From: Eubacteriales bacterium
GTDB lineage: Bacteria; Bacillota; Clostridia; Lachnospirales; Lachnospiraceae
Direction: 5' to 3'
DNA length: 64,000 bases
Assembly: GCA_030537195.1 (NCBI GenBank)
Contig: JAUNOK010000004.1
Span: 62,001 to 126,000, forward strand
Position 1 is the first letter of the stretch; each line of letters begins with the position of its first letter. Shown in pieces: positions 34,072 to 43,413 of this stretch. A model generated the notes under the pieces. That model was not told the origin of the DNA. It searched no databases and saw only the letters and a list, made by a program, of their open reading frames with translations. The position numbers and the translations under genes are program-made.

Positions 34072-35652
34072 ATGGTTTCATGGAACAATTTAGACACACT
34101 TTCATCTTACAAGGAGTTAGCAGATGTTAAGCCAGCCTGTCTTACAGAAGTTATGTCTGGTGATAATGGCGCAGAACGCGTCAAGAATTACAGCGTACCT
34201 ATGGCTGCCGGTCTTTCATATAACTATGCTTCTAAGCAGGTTGATGAAAATGTGCTTGCTGCACTTGAAAAGCTTGCAGATGAAGCACAGCTTGCAGACA
34301 AGTTTAAGGCTTTATATAACGGAGAAGTTGTTAACACTGGTGAGAAGAGACTTGTTCTTCATCATATGACAAGAGGTCAGTTAGGCGATGCCGTTGAAGC
34401 TGATGGCGTTGATAAGAGAACATTTTATAAGACTCAGCAGGAAAGAATTGCTGAATTTGCTAACAAAGTACATAATGGTGAGATTACTAACGCAGCTGGT
34501 GAGAAGTTTACAACTGTTGTTCAGATTGGTATCGGCGGAAGCGACCTCGGTCCTCGTGCAATGTACATAGCACTTGAGAACTGGGCTAAGAAGAACAATG
34601 CATTTAAGATGGAAGCTAAGTTCATCAGCAATGTTGATCCTGATGATGCTGCCGCAGTGCTTGCTTCTACTGATGTTGCACATTCTATATTTGTACTTGT
34701 TTCTAAGTCAGGAACAACACTTGAGACTCTTACTAATGAGTCATTTGTTAAGGATGCATTAAAGAAGGCTGGACTTGATCCTTCTAAGCATATGATTGCT
34801 GTAACAAGCGAGACTTCACCACTTGCCAAGAGTGATGATTATTTAGACGCATTTTTCATGGACGACTATATCGGCGGACGTTTCTCTTCTACTTCATCAG
34901 TTGGCGGTGCAGTGTTATCACTTGCATTCGGACCAGAAGTATTTGCAGAATTCCTTGATGGTGCTGCAGAGGAGGACAAGTTATCAGCTAATCCTGATAT
35001 GCGCAAGAACCCTGAGATGTTAGACGCCCTTATCGGTGTATACGAAAGAAATGTATTAGGCTATCCTTGTACAGCCGTTCTTCCATATTCACAGGCTTTA
35101 AGCCGTTTTCCTGCTCATCTTCAGCAGCTTGATATGGAATCTAACGGTAAGTCAGTAAACAGATTTGGCGAGCCAGTTACATATCCTACAGGACCTGTTA
35201 TCTTTGGTGAACCGGGAACTAACGGACAGCATTCATTCTATCAGCTTCTTCATCAGGGAACTGATATTGTACCATTACAGTTCATCGGATTTAAGAACAA
35301 CCAGTTAGAAACAGATGTTACAATTCAGGACAGCACAAGCCAGCAGAAGCTTTGTGCAAATGTTGCTGCTCAGATTGTTGCATTTGCATGTGGAAAGTCA
35401 GATGAAAACCTTAACAAGAACTTCAAAGGTGGCAGACCTTCAAGCATTATTATCGGCGACAAGCTTACTCCTAAGACACTTGGTGCTTTACTTGCCCACT
35501 TCGAGAACAAGATTATGTTCCAGGGATTCGTATGGAACATCAACAGCTTCGATCAGGAAGGTGTTCAGCTTGGTAAAGTACTTGCCAAGAAGGTACTCGC
35601 TCATGATACCGATGGTGCTTTAAAAGTATATAGTGATTTACTTAATATCTAA
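34072..35652 (+). CDS. pgi: Glucose-6-phosphate isomerase
   Basis: A 526-aa phosphoglucose isomerase of the long (E. coli/eukaryal-like) class. It has VVQIGIGGSDLGPRAMY (about 148-164), FVLVSKSGTTLETLTN (phosphate loop), the active-site region GGRFSSTSSVGGAVLSLAFG, FPAHLQQLDMESNGKSV and GTNGQHSFYQLLHQG (catalytic His). It links glucose 6-phosphate to the phosphofructokinases encoded 12-18 kb away and to glycogen phosphorylase downstream. Monocistronic with its own promoter and terminator. Confidence 0.97.
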   Translation: MVSWNNLDTLSSYKELADVKPACLTEVMSGDNGAERVKNYSVPMAAGLSYNYASKQVDENVLAALEKLADEAQLADKFKALYNGEVVNTGEKRLVLHHMTRGQLGDAVEADGVDKRTFYKTQQERIAEFANKVHNGEITNAAGEKFTTVVQIGIGGSDLGPRAMYIALENWAKKNNAFKMEAKFISNVDPDDAAAVLASTDVAHSIFVLVSKSGTTLETLTNESFVKDALKKAGLDPSKHMIAVTSETSPLAKSDDYLDAFFMDDYIGGRFSSTSSVGGAVLSLAFGPEVFAEFLDGAAEEDKLSANPDMRKNPEMLDALIGVYERNVLGYPCTAVLPYSQALSRFPAHLQQLDMESNGKSVNRFGEPVTYPTGPVIFGEPGTNGQHSFYQLLHQGTDIVPLQFIGFKNNQLETDVTIQDSTSQQKLCANVAAQIVAFACGKSDENLNKNFKGGRPSSIIIGDKLTPKTLGALLAHFENKIMFQGFVWNINSFDQEGVQLGKVLAKKVLAHDTDGALKVYSDLLNI

Positions 35653-35682
35653 TATGTTAACTGTTCAAAGCAGTTACTAACG

Positions 35683-35725
35683 AAAAAGGCAGGGACTTAA
35701 GTTTCATTAAGTCCCTGCCTTTTTT
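35683..35725. terminator. Bidirectional terminator between pgi and cysK
   Basis: AAAAAGGCAGGGACTTAA (35683-35700), 6-nt loop, TTAAGTCCCTGCCTTTTTT (from 35707). A near-perfect 18-bp stem. Confidence 0.95.
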
Positions 35726-35740
35726 CCAATATACATTATA

Positions 35741-36679
35741 TTACTGCTCATTAAAAAGTGCTGTTGAAAGATATCTGTCACCTGAATCTGGAAGAAGAGC
35801 AACTATTGTCTTTCCTGCATTCTCTGGACGGGCTGCAAGTATCTGTGCTGCCTTAAGTGCTGCACCTGAAGAGATACCAACAAGTATACCTTCACTCTTT
35901 GCAAAGCTTCTGCCTTCTACGAATGCATCTTCATTCTCGATTGCGATAACTTCATCATATATCTTAGTATTAAGTGTATCTGGAACAAATCCTGCACCGA
36001 TACCCTGAATCTTATGTGGTCCTGCCTCACCCTTTGAAAGAACAGGGCTTGTAGCTGGCTCTACAGCAACAACCTTAACATCTGGGTTCTGTGACTTAAG
36101 GTATTCACCAACACCTGTAACAGTTCCGCCTGTACCTACACCTGCAACAAATATATCAACTTTTCCTTCTGTCTGCTCCCAGATCTCTGGACCTGTTGTA
36201 GCCTTGTGAATTGCTGGGTTAGCTGGGTTAACGAACTGACCTAAGATAACTGAACCAGGATTCTGCTCCTTTAATTCCTCAGCCTTAGCGATAGCACCCT
36301 TCATACCCTTAGCACCTTCTGTAAGAACAATCTCTGCACCATAAGCCTTAAGAAGATTTCTTCTCTCAACTGACATTGTATCTGGAAGAGTAAGGACTGC
36401 TCTATATCCCTTAGCAACTGCAACTGCAGCAAGACCAATACCTGTATTACCTGATGTTGGCTCTATAATCATTGCTCCTGGCTTAAGCTCGCCCTTCTTC
36501 TCAGCATCCTCAATCATAGCAAGGGCAACTCTGTCCTTAACTGAACCTGCTGGGTTAAGATACTCAAGCTTTGTAAGAAGTGTAACTCCTTCGATTCCTG
36601 CATTCTTAGCGTAACGACTTGCGTTAAGAAGAGGTGTGTTTCCAATAAGTTCCAATGCACTGTTAATTACTTTACTCAT
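35741..36679 (-). CDS. cysK: Cysteine synthase A (O-acetylserine sulfhydrylase)
   Basis: A 312-aa PLP enzyme making cysteine from O-acetylserine and sulfide. The PLP Lys lies in [16 protein letters not shown] (about residue 46), and the substrate loop is [27 protein letters not shown] holds the phosphate and GISSGAAL precedes the pyridine-nitrogen Ser. The ATG at 36679 follows AAGGAGG; a longer frame to 36706 reads through the ribosome site. The leader carries odd repeated motifs (TTTTGC-AGA-GCAAAA and GAGGAAAATTCCTC), which might be regulatory. Confidence 0.96.
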   Translation of the reverse strand: MSKVINSALELIGNTPLLNASRYAKNAGIEGVTLLTKLEYLNPAGSVKDRVALAMIEDAEKKGELKPGAMIIEPTSGNTGIGLAAVAVAKGYRAVLTLPDTMSVERRNLLKAYGAEIVLTEGAKGMKGAIAKAEELKEQNPGSVILGQFVNPANPAIHKATTGPEIWEQTEGKVDIFVAGVGTGGTVTGVGEYLKSQNPDVKVVAVEPATSPVLSKGEAGPHKIQGIGAGFVPDTLNTKIYDEVIAIENEDAFVEGRSFAKSEGILVGISSGAALKAAQILAARPENAGKTIVALLPDSGDRYLSTALFNEQ

Positions 36680-36836
36680 ATTATTCCTCCTTGTTTTGCA
36701 GAGCAAAATCCGAGCCCCTCTGGCGAGGAGAGGAATTTTCCTCCTTATATTGAATGCATTTGCAAATATGCTTTTGCGTTCCTATTAACCTACTAACTTG
36801 ATGTGTAAATGTGTTGTTGAATATAAAATACCACTA

Positions 36837-37637
36837 TTATCCCTCAATGTCAACACCATTTTCATGACGAGTTTTAACCATTGCATCATGCGTAATATCT
36901 TTAATAACTTCACTGGCAATTATAAGTCCTACAACAGATGGAACAAATGCGGTTGAGCCCGGAATATCGCGTCTTTCTGTACATTTGTGGGCTGCTCCCG
37001 GAGGACATATACAGTTAGTACGACAGCTGATTCCCATATCCTCAATAGGACGAACGGGCTTTTCCTTAGAGTATACGACCTTAAGGTGCTTAACATTCCT
37101 CTTCTTTAATTCTCTTCTCATAACTTTGGCAAGCGGGCATACCGATGTCTTATATATATCAGCAATCTCAAACTCTGCAGGATTAAGCTTATTACCAGCA
37201 CCCATGCTGCTTATAATCGGTGTTCCTGTTTCCTGACAAGCCATTACAAGCGCAATCTTGGCTGTTACAGTATCAACCGCATCTACTACATAGTCATATT
37301 TTGAAAAATCAAACTGATCTTTAGTCTCCGGAAGAAAAAAACATTTGTGTACTGTAACCTCACAATTTGGATTAATATCGTGAATTCTCTCTTTGCACAC
37401 ATCTGTCTTATACTGTCCTATTGTTTTTCTTGTTGCAATAATCTGCCTGTTAAGATTGGTAAGACACACCTTATCATCATCTATTACATCAATCGCACCT
37501 ACACCGCTTCTTACGAGCGCCTCCACTGTATATCCACCAACGCCGCCTACACCAAATACTGCAACGCGGGAATTCTCTAATATATCCATAGCTTCTTTTC
37601 CAAACAGAAGCTCTGTTCTTGAAAACTGATTTAACAT
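36837..37637 (-). CDS. tcdA: tRNA threonylcarbamoyladenosine dehydratase
   Basis: A 266-aa ThiF/E1-like ATP-dependent enzyme of the TcdA (CsdL) family, which cyclises t6A37 in tRNAs to ct6A. It has RVAVFGVGGVGGYTVEALVRSG (nucleotide loop, about 24-45), DDDKVCLTNLNRQ, VVDAVDTVTAK, and the C-terminal family region KPVRPIEDMG...FVPSVVGLIIASEVI. Cysteines near 215-230 (CRTNCICPPGAAHKC) look like a metal or redox site. Ribosome site AAAGGAC. Confidence 0.93.
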   Translation of the reverse strand: MLNQFSRTELLFGKEAMDILENSRVAVFGVGGVGGYTVEALVRSGVGAIDVIDDDKVCLTNLNRQIIATRKTIGQYKTDVCKERIHDINPNCEVTVHKCFFLPETKDQFDFSKYDYVVDAVDTVTAKIALVMACQETGTPIISSMGAGNKLNPAEFEIADIYKTSVCPLAKVMRRELKKRNVKHLKVVYSKEKPVRPIEDMGISCRTNCICPPGAAHKCTERRDIPGSTAFVPSVVGLIIASEVIKDITHDAMVKTRHENGVDIEG

Positions 37638-37723
37638 AGTTTGTCCTTTCTTTGCTTTTTGTATCTAAATTTTAATTCCTACTTATATGGTATGTCAATA
37701 ATTATTAATTTTATATAAAATGC

Positions 37724-37784
37724 TTGCATTATCAAACCATTTGTTATATTATCATGTCAACAAGATGTAGTTTTCAATACTACA
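37724..37784 (+). promoter_or_regulatory. trhA promoter and leader hairpin
   Basis: TTGCAT (37724-37729), 17-bp spacer, TATTAT (37747-37752). The leader then forms ATGTAGT-loop-ACTACAT (about 37763-37784). Confidence 0.65.
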
Positions 37785-37810
37785 TGTCATTATAGAAGGA
37801 GGAATTTATT

Positions 37811-38527
37811 ATGACAACTTTTGCACCAGCACTTCATTTACAGAATGATAATATACACACTAAGATAAAGGCACAGATGATTATTAAAGACCCTGGCAGT
37901 TCGATAACACATTTTATCGGCATGCTTTGTGCAATTGCAGGTTTATTCCCACTTATTCTTAAAGCAGCCTCTTATGGAACAACCGTTTCTGTTGTTTCAA
38001 TGACTGTATTTATGGTAAGTATGATTCTTCTGTATGCAGCAAGCACAACTTATCACACATTTGACATATCAAGTAATGTCAATATAGTGCTTAAGAGACT
38101 TGACCACTGCATGATTCCTGTTCTTATCGCAGGCTCATACACTCCTGTCTGCCTCGTTGTTCTTCATAATATATATGGCTATGTTATGTTTGGCATTGTG
38201 TGGGGAATCGCCATTCTTGCTATCGCATTCAAGCTTCTCTGGGTAACTTGTCCTAAGTGGATATCTTCAGTTCTCTACATTGTAATGGGCTGGACATGTG
38301 TTATGGCTCTTCCTCAGATATATTCAGCACTTGCCGGATCCGCTTTCTTCTGGCTTCTCGCCGGCGGAATCTTCTACACTATTGGCGGTGTAATATATGC
38401 AATTAAGATGCCTGCATTTAACGCAAAGCACCCTAACTTCGGAACACATGAAATCTTTCATGTATTTGTTATGGCAGGAAGCCTCTGCCACTTCATATTA
38501 ATGTATAACTTCGTTGCAATTATGTAA
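37811..38527 (+). CDS. trhA: Hemolysin III / TrhA-type PAQR membrane protein
   Basis: A 238-aa seven-helix membrane protein of the hemolysin III/PAQR family. The family metal-site motifs are present: STTYHTF after TM2, LKRLDHCMIP, and the C-terminal HEIFHVFVMAGSLCHF with two histidines. The N-terminal region (DPGSSITHFIGMLCAIAG) is also typical. Bacterial members affect membrane-lipid fluidity, and hydrolase activity on lipids is suspected. Ribosome site AAGGAGG. Confidence 0.93.
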   Translation: MTTFAPALHLQNDNIHTKIKAQMIIKDPGSSITHFIGMLCAIAGLFPLILKAASYGTTVSVVSMTVFMVSMILLYAASTTYHTFDISSNVNIVLKRLDHCMIPVLIAGSYTPVCLVVLHNIYGYVMFGIVWGIAILAIAFKLLWVTCPKWISSVLYIVMGWTCVMALPQIYSALAGSAFFWLLAGGIFYTIGGVIYAIKMPAFNAKHPNFGTHEIFHVFVMAGSLCHFILMYNFVAIM

Positions 38528-38559
38528 TTTCATCACAATACACTCTATAAAATATGTAA

Positions 38560-38582
38560 GCGGCGGATTTCCGCCGCCTTTA
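38560..38582. terminator. Terminator after trhA
   Basis: GCGGCGG (38560-38566) and CCGCCGC (38571-38577), 4-nt loop, followed by CTTTAT. It can also act on the minus strand for the SpoIIQ-like gene. Confidence 0.8.
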
Positions 38583-38712
38583 TCTATATTAAGCACCTGC
38601 TTTGCCCTTTCAGGCGTTATCCCACTTATATAATGGAGACTGCCGGCTGTTTCTCCGCACACATTGCTTGTAAAATCATAAACAGGTGCCAATTTTACAG
38701 TATAGCCAATAA

Positions 38713-39516
38713 TTACTCTCCAAGGTAATCCATAGGATTCACAGGAATACCATCTTTTGTCATTGCAAAATATATTCCCGGACCCTCTTCTTTATAGTAT
38801 GCTGTTGGCTCGGCCACTGTACCAAGAAGCTGTCCGGCAGTAACTGTATCACCAATCTTAACATTTACATCTGAAAGCATTCCTGTTGTCATCTCATATC
38901 CATTGCCTGCTGCAACCTTTACAGTAAGTCCTGTCTCTGTATTTTCAGCAACATCAATAACTACACCAGAAACTGCTGCACATACCTTAGTTCCGACATC
39001 AGAAGCAACTACCATACCGGGACTGCATTTGTACATACCAAGAGTCTTAAAATATACAGTAGACTCCATGTTGTAACCAAGCGTAACAGTACCACTGACA
39101 GGCCAGTATATAAGCTCTCCCTGGTCAAATGTATACTTACTTATAGCATTTGCCATAACCTCAGCTTCAGTCATAGGCTTGACCGTCTGTTCCTCAGTCT
39201 GCGACTCCTTTGTCTGCTCTGTAACCTGATTCTCGGTTCCATCCCCGTCATCTGACATGCTTGCTCTCGCATTGGCATTGATTATATCGTCATCACCAAC
39301 AGTTGGTTCTTCCACTGGAATATCCGGGTCATCATCTGTCTTGATAGCCACATTTCCTTCAGTTTCATTCAGATTCACAAGATTGTTATTCTTAGATTTC
39401 TTAACATTCTGTGCTACTGAAAATATCCCAAACACAAGCGCAACAATAACTGCCAGCGTAATAACTGCTGACACAACCTTAACCTTGTCGGTTCCACGCG
39501 TTCTTACATTCGCCAT
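38713..39516 (-). CDS. SpoIIQ-like M23-domain protein lacking zinc ligands
   Basis: A 267-aa protein: short basic N-terminus, one TM segment (about 13-33), an acidic linker, then an M23/LytM-like beta domain (about 140-265). The fold is recognisable by YWPVSGTVTLGYN..., GTKVCAAVSGVVIDVAE, VKIGDTVTAGQLLGTVAE and GIPVNPMDYLGE. The metal ligands are gone: the first His/Asp motif reads ESTVYFKTLGMYK, and the HxH motif reads GIYFAMT. It should be non-catalytic, as expected for a SpoIIQ-type engulfment/channel scaffold or an amidase activator. The sporulation role is an inference. Ribosome site AGGAGG. Confidence 0.82.
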   Translation of the reverse strand: MANVRTRGTDKVKVVSAVITLAVIVALVFGIFSVAQNVKKSKNNNLVNLNETEGNVAIKTDDDPDIPVEEPTVGDDDIINANARASMSDDGDGTENQVTEQTKESQTEEQTVKPMTEAEVMANAISKYTFDQGELIYWPVSGTVTLGYNMESTVYFKTLGMYKCSPGMVVASDVGTKVCAAVSGVVIDVAENTETGLTVKVAAGNGYEMTTGMLSDVNVKIGDTVTAGQLLGTVAEPTAYYKEEGPGIYFAMTKDGIPVNPMDYLGE

Positions 39517-39605
39517 ACTAACATCCTCCTATCATTTCGCAAAGCTTTGATGTTAATATAGTTTCCAGATTCGTGGAGTTTATACTGTTTTTTAATTGCA
39601 AAAAT

Positions 39606-39626
39606 CCCCGCACACAAAGTGCGGGG
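39606..39626 (-). terminator. Terminator of glgP
   Basis: CCCCGCAC and GTGCGGGG, 5-nt loop, with ATTTTT following on the minus strand. Confidence 0.93.
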
Positions 39627-39658
39627 AAATATTCAATAATCTTCTGACAATTTCGATA

Positions 39659-42133
39659 TTACATCTCAACAGGAGTCTTAGTAAGCTTCCAGATTTCTGT
39701 AGCATACTCTTCAATAGTTCTGTCTGATGAGAACTTACCTGCCTTAGCTGTATTAGTCATAACAGTCTTAGCCCAGCCGTTCGTATCTCTGTATCTTTCA
39801 TCAATCTTTCTCTGAGCCTCTGCATATGAACGGAAGTCCTTAAGAATGAAGTAAGTATCTGCTCTTCTGCCTCCATCATTATTAAGAAGAGAATTGTAGA
39901 TATCTCTGAACATCTCTGTATCCTCTGGAGAATACTTTCCATTGATAAGTTCCATAAGAACATCTCTTATTTCCTGATCATTGTTAAAGATTTCCATTGG
40001 ATCATATCCGCCCTCATTCTCGAAACGGATAACCTCATCAGAGCTGAGACCGAATATCTGTGCATTTTCAGCACCAACTTCATTAACAATCTCAACATTA
40101 GCTCCATCCATAGTACCAAGAGTAATTGCACCGTTAAGCATGAACTTCATGTTACCTGTACCTGAAGCCTCCTTAGAAGCTGTAGATATCTGCTCACTTA
40201 CATCTGCTGCCGCAAATATAATCTCACCATTAGATACTCTGTAGTTCTCAATGAATACAACCTTAATCTTGCCCTTAATAGAAGCATCATTATTAATAAC
40301 ATTAGCTACATTGTTGATAAGCTTGATTGTCTGCTTAGCAATCTTGTATCCTGCTGCTGCCTTGGCACCAAAGATAAATGTTCTTGGAACCATATCATAA
40401 TCAGGATTTCTCTTAATCTGATTGTACAGATACATAACATGTAAGATATTAAGTAACTGTCTCTTATATTCATGAAGTCTCTTAACCTGTACATCGAAGA
40501 TAGAATTAGGATCAACATCAATTCCGTTATTCTCCTTGATATACTTGGCAAGACGAACCTTATTCTTATACTTAATCTGCATGAAATCCTGCTGTGCCTT
40601 AGGGTCATCAACATAGAGCATAAGCTTGTCAAGCTGGCTTAAATCTGTAACCCATCCATCACCAATCTTATCTGTAATCCAGTCAGAAAGAAGTGGGTTA
40701 GCATGCTTTAAGAATCTTCTCTGAGTAATACCATTAGTCTTGTTATTAAACTTCTCTGGCATCATTTCATAGAAATCTCTTAACTCCTGCTTCTTTAAGA
40801 TTTCTGTGTGGAGCTTTGCAACACCATTAACAGAATATCCGGCAACAATTGCAAGATTAGCCATTTTAACCTGTCCGTCATAGATAATAGCCATCTTACG
40901 AACCTTCTCCTGATTTCCAGGATATTTAGCCTTAATCTCTTCTACGAAACGGCGGTTAATCTCTTCAACAATCTGGTAAATTCTTGGAAGAAGTCTTGAG
41001 AACAGCTCAATAGGCCACTTCTCAAGCGCCTCAGCCATAATTGTATGGTTAGTATAGGCAACCGTCTTAGTTGTGATATCCCATGCCTCATCCCATTCAA
41101 GTCCGTTCTCATCCATAAGGATACGCATAAGCTCTGCAACTGCAACAGTTGGATGTGTATCATTAAGCTGGAAAGTAACCTTCTTATAAATGTTCTTAAC
41201 GTCCCCATTATTCATTGACTTATATCTGTCAACAGCTCTCTGTACACTTGCTGATACGAAGAAATACTGCTGCTTAAGTCTTAATTCCTTACCTGCATAA
41301 TGGTTATCATTAGGGTAAAGTACCTCAACGATATTCTTTGCAAGGTTCTCCTCCTCGATAGCCTTCTGGTAATCACCCTTATCAAAAGAGTTAAGGTTAA
41401 ATGTATTAACAGGCTCTGCATCCCAGATTCTAAGTGAGTTAACAGTATTATTGCCATATCCAAGAACCGGAATATCATATGGAACAGCGATTACAGAACG
41501 GTAATCTTCCTGAACAAACATATCTCTTCCAGTCTTTTCATCTCTGTAAGAACGAACATATCCACCGAACTTAACTTCATATCTGTATTCAGATCTCTTA
41601 ATTTCAAATGGGTTGCCGTCCTTTAACCAGTTATCAGGAACTTCTACCTGATATCCGTCCTTAATCTCCTGCTTGAACATACCATATTTATAACGGATAC
41701 CACAACCATATGCAGGATATTCAAGAGTTGCTAAAGAATCCATGAAACATGCAGCAAGACGGCCAAGACCACCATTACCTAAAGCTGCGTCCGGCTCCTG
41801 ATCCTCGATAACATTAATGTCAAGACCAAGCTCGTCAAGAGCTTCCTTAATCTCATCATAAGCACAGAGATTAATCATATTGTTACCAAGTGCACGTCCC
41901 ATAAGGAACTCCATAGACATATAATAAACCATCTTAGGATCGTCCTTCTCATACTGCTTATGAGTAGCAATCCATTTATCAATGATAATATCCTTAACAG
42001 CATACGAAACTGCCTGGAAAACCTCCTGCTGATTAGCCTCTTCAATATTCTTTCTGTAAAGAGACTTACAATTACTGATTACATTCTTCTTGAATTCTTC
42101 CTTACTGAAATTCTGTGTTAAACTTGTCGCCAT
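39659..42133 (-). CDS. glgP: Glycogen/alpha-glucan phosphorylase
   Basis: An 824-aa glycogen phosphorylase that releases glucose 1-phosphate from stored glucan. It has NGGLGRLAACFMDSLATL (about 95-112), QLNDTHPTVAV, DVQVKRLHEYKRQLLN and the PLP-Lys region EASGTGNMKFMLNGA. Normal length. I set the start at the ATG at 42133 (MATSLTQNFS), with AAGGGAG about 10 nt upstream. The longer frame to 42211 adds a poor 26-residue lead. It has its own strong terminator. Confidence 0.96.
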   Translation of the reverse strand: MATSLTQNFSKEEFKKNVISNCKSLYRKNIEEANQQEVFQAVSYAVKDIIIDKWIATHKQYEKDDPKMVYYMSMEFLMGRALGNNMINLCAYDEIKEALDELGLDINVIEDQEPDAALGNGGLGRLAACFMDSLATLEYPAYGCGIRYKYGMFKQEIKDGYQVEVPDNWLKDGNPFEIKRSEYRYEVKFGGYVRSYRDEKTGRDMFVQEDYRSVIAVPYDIPVLGYGNNTVNSLRIWDAEPVNTFNLNSFDKGDYQKAIEEENLAKNIVEVLYPNDNHYAGKELRLKQQYFFVSASVQRAVDRYKSMNNGDVKNIYKKVTFQLNDTHPTVAVAELMRILMDENGLEWDEAWDITTKTVAYTNHTIMAEALEKWPIELFSRLLPRIYQIVEEINRRFVEEIKAKYPGNQEKVRKMAIIYDGQVKMANLAIVAGYSVNGVAKLHTEILKKQELRDFYEMMPEKFNNKTNGITQRRFLKHANPLLSDWITDKIGDGWVTDLSQLDKLMLYVDDPKAQQDFMQIKYKNKVRLAKYIKENNGIDVDPNSIFDVQVKRLHEYKRQLLNILHVMYLYNQIKRNPDYDMVPRTFIFGAKAAAGYKIAKQTIKLINNVANVINNDASIKGKIKVVFIENYRVSNGEIIFAAADVSEQISTASKEASGTGNMKFMLNGAITLGTMDGANVEIVNEVGAENAQIFGLSSDEVIRFENEGGYDPMEIFNNDQEIRDVLMELINGKYSPEDTEMFRDIYNSLLNNDGGRRADTYFILKDFRSYAEAQRKIDERYRDTNGWAKTVMTNTAKAGKFSSDRTIEEYATEIWKLTKTPVEM

Positions 42134-42263
42134 GTATTTAAAACTCCCTTCTGAATATGGACGGCTCCCCAATACGCCGATATACCCTGTAAAAACTAAA
42201 ATCCGCCCCACAATAGATGTTTTAATTATACATAATAATATTTACAAATGCAAACTTTATTAT

Positions 42264-42626
42264 TCAATTGTCCTGCCACAAACGCATATATATTTTGTAA
42301 CGATTAGTTTGTTTTATTTTATCTTCTTCTGAAAATCCATAATAAAGAATAATATCCTGATTAATAGCCTCGTATTTTGTTATCATTTCTTCACCACAAG
42401 CGCCGCCACCAATATAGTCTGTTTTCTCATTAATGATAAAATACATATAATCTTCCCCATCATCTTTTACAAGCAGTCTTATATTATCTATATCATCTTT
42501 TAACAAATCATCTTGTGACATGAATCTTAATGCGATTTTATACTCATCACTATCCTTCTTTATTTCATAAAATCTATATAAATCAATTAAACGATTATAT
42601 ACATCTTTTAAATTTTTACTTTCCAT
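42264..42626 (-). CDS. Hypothetical protein at the end of the agr operon
   Basis: A roughly 120-aa acidic soluble protein (starts MESKNLKDVYNRLIDLYRFYE, contains YIGGGACGEEMITKYEAINQ), not recognised. The start is unclear: an ATG at 42626 or TTG at 42632, neither with a good ribosome site. It follows the exported-protein gene by about 15 bp on the same strand and has the same unusually high AT content as the agr genes. It is probably cotranscribed from the agrD promoter. Confidence 0.6.
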   Translation of the reverse strand: MESKNLKDVYNRLIDLYRFYEIKKDSDEYKIALRFMSQDDLLKDDIDNIRLLVKDDGEDYMYFIINEKTDYIGGGACGEEMITKYEAINQDIILYYGFSEEDKIKQTNRYKIYMRLWQDN

Positions 42627-42641
42627 AACCAATTGCCATAA

Positions 42642-43217
42642 TTATCTCTTTTTTACTACCTTTGAATTATTTGGCATAGCCACAGAATCTCCACCTATTG
42701 CTGTTATAACCACATTTTTAAAGCCAACCCTAACTGATGAATCATTCCCATTAAAGCTAATTCCTTGTGTCAAAAATCTGCTGGTAGCCATACTACCGTA
42801 TAATTCAATTGAAAAAGGTTTATCATAATATGTTATAGGGTTAAGTATACTAGTAGATTTAACATACGCGCTTCCTGTAACGCTTTTTAATGGTTCATCA
42901 GACTCAATTGTAAAATATAATGTACCGTCAAACTTAAATCCTAAATGAAATGCCGCAAACTCAATTACTCCATCTACAGTATAATCATATGGAGCAACCA
43001 AATTTTCAGTTGCAATGTCTTCTATATCTTTGCATTCATACTCTCCATTCTTATTTCTTATCAAAATAAAAGTTGGTCCATCATTTAAATAAGCGTTCTC
43101 AACTTGAGTGCTACACTCTTGATTTTCTTTGGTAATACCATCGTCCTGAGCAAATATCGTTATAGGTGTATTAATTAATACAATAAATAAACTAGCAATT
43201 AATAAAAACTTTTTCAT
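42642..43217 (-). CDS. Exported protein of unknown function, coupled to agrD
   Basis: A 191-aa secreted protein. A clear signal peptide (MKKFLLIASLFIVLINTP, cleavage probably after TIFA) precedes an acidic mature part with several beta-like stretches (VDGVIEFAAFHLGFKFDGTL, TGSAYVKSTS, ITYYDKPFSIELYG) and ends KVVKKR. No lipobox, cell-wall sorting signal or cysteine pair pattern beyond two N-terminal Cys. Not recognised. The ATG at 43217 overlaps the agrD stop (ATGA) and is 7 nt after AGGAG, so it is translationally coupled. It may be an immunity, effector or quorum-regulated product (inference). Confidence 0.75.
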   Translation of the reverse strand: MKKFLLIASLFIVLINTPITIFAQDDGITKENQECSTQVENAYLNDGPTFILIRNKNGEYECKDIEDIATENLVAPYDYTVDGVIEFAAFHLGFKFDGTLYFTIESDEPLKSVTGSAYVKSTSILNPITYYDKPFSIELYGSMATSRFLTQGISFNGNDSSVRVGFKNVVITAIGGDSVAMPNNSKVVKKR

Positions 43218-43372
43218 AAACATTCTCCTTTTATATTATTTTTCCCATCGTTCTTTTTTAATACATCTGGCTCTTTAGGCTGATACATTGTAAAAAATGA
43301 TGCAGAATTAACAGACGCTTTTGCTGTTCTCTCAGCAGCATTAGCTATTACATTTAATATGCAATTTTTCAT
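43214..43372 (-). CDS. agrD: AgrD-type cyclic lactone autoinducer precursor
   Basis: A 52-aa autoinducer pro-peptide, too short for ordinary gene callers. The amphipathic leader MKNCILNVIANAAERTAKAS is followed by NSASFFTMYQPKEPDVLKKN and a charged tail ending KGECL. The core-plus-QPKxPxxL pattern is that of clostridial AgrD peptides. Its predicted core has no cysteine, so the ring is probably a lactone through Ser25, for example SFFTM. AAAGGAG precedes the ATG by 5 nt. Upstream lies agrB on the same strand; downstream is the coupled exported-protein gene. Confidence 0.87.
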   Translation of the reverse strand: MKNCILNVIANAAERTAKASVNSASFFTMYQPKEPDVLKKNDGKNNIKGECL

Positions 43373-43413
43373 GACCGCTCCTTTCAATTTTTCTTATTGT
43401 AACTAGTTACTAA

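Noticed and set aside
36707..36836. Cysteine-responsive leader (S-box or T-box) before cysK
   Set aside because: Short palindromes and an extra GGAGG are visible, but no conserved riboswitch motif and no attenuator hairpin with a T run.
38498..38712. Open frame on the minus strand after the SpoIIQ-like gene (TTG start, reads LAPVYDFTSNVCGE...)
   Set aside because: No ribosome site, no proper start codon, and the frame runs through the GC-rich terminator and into the end of trhA. It could be a decayed gene, but I cannot support it.
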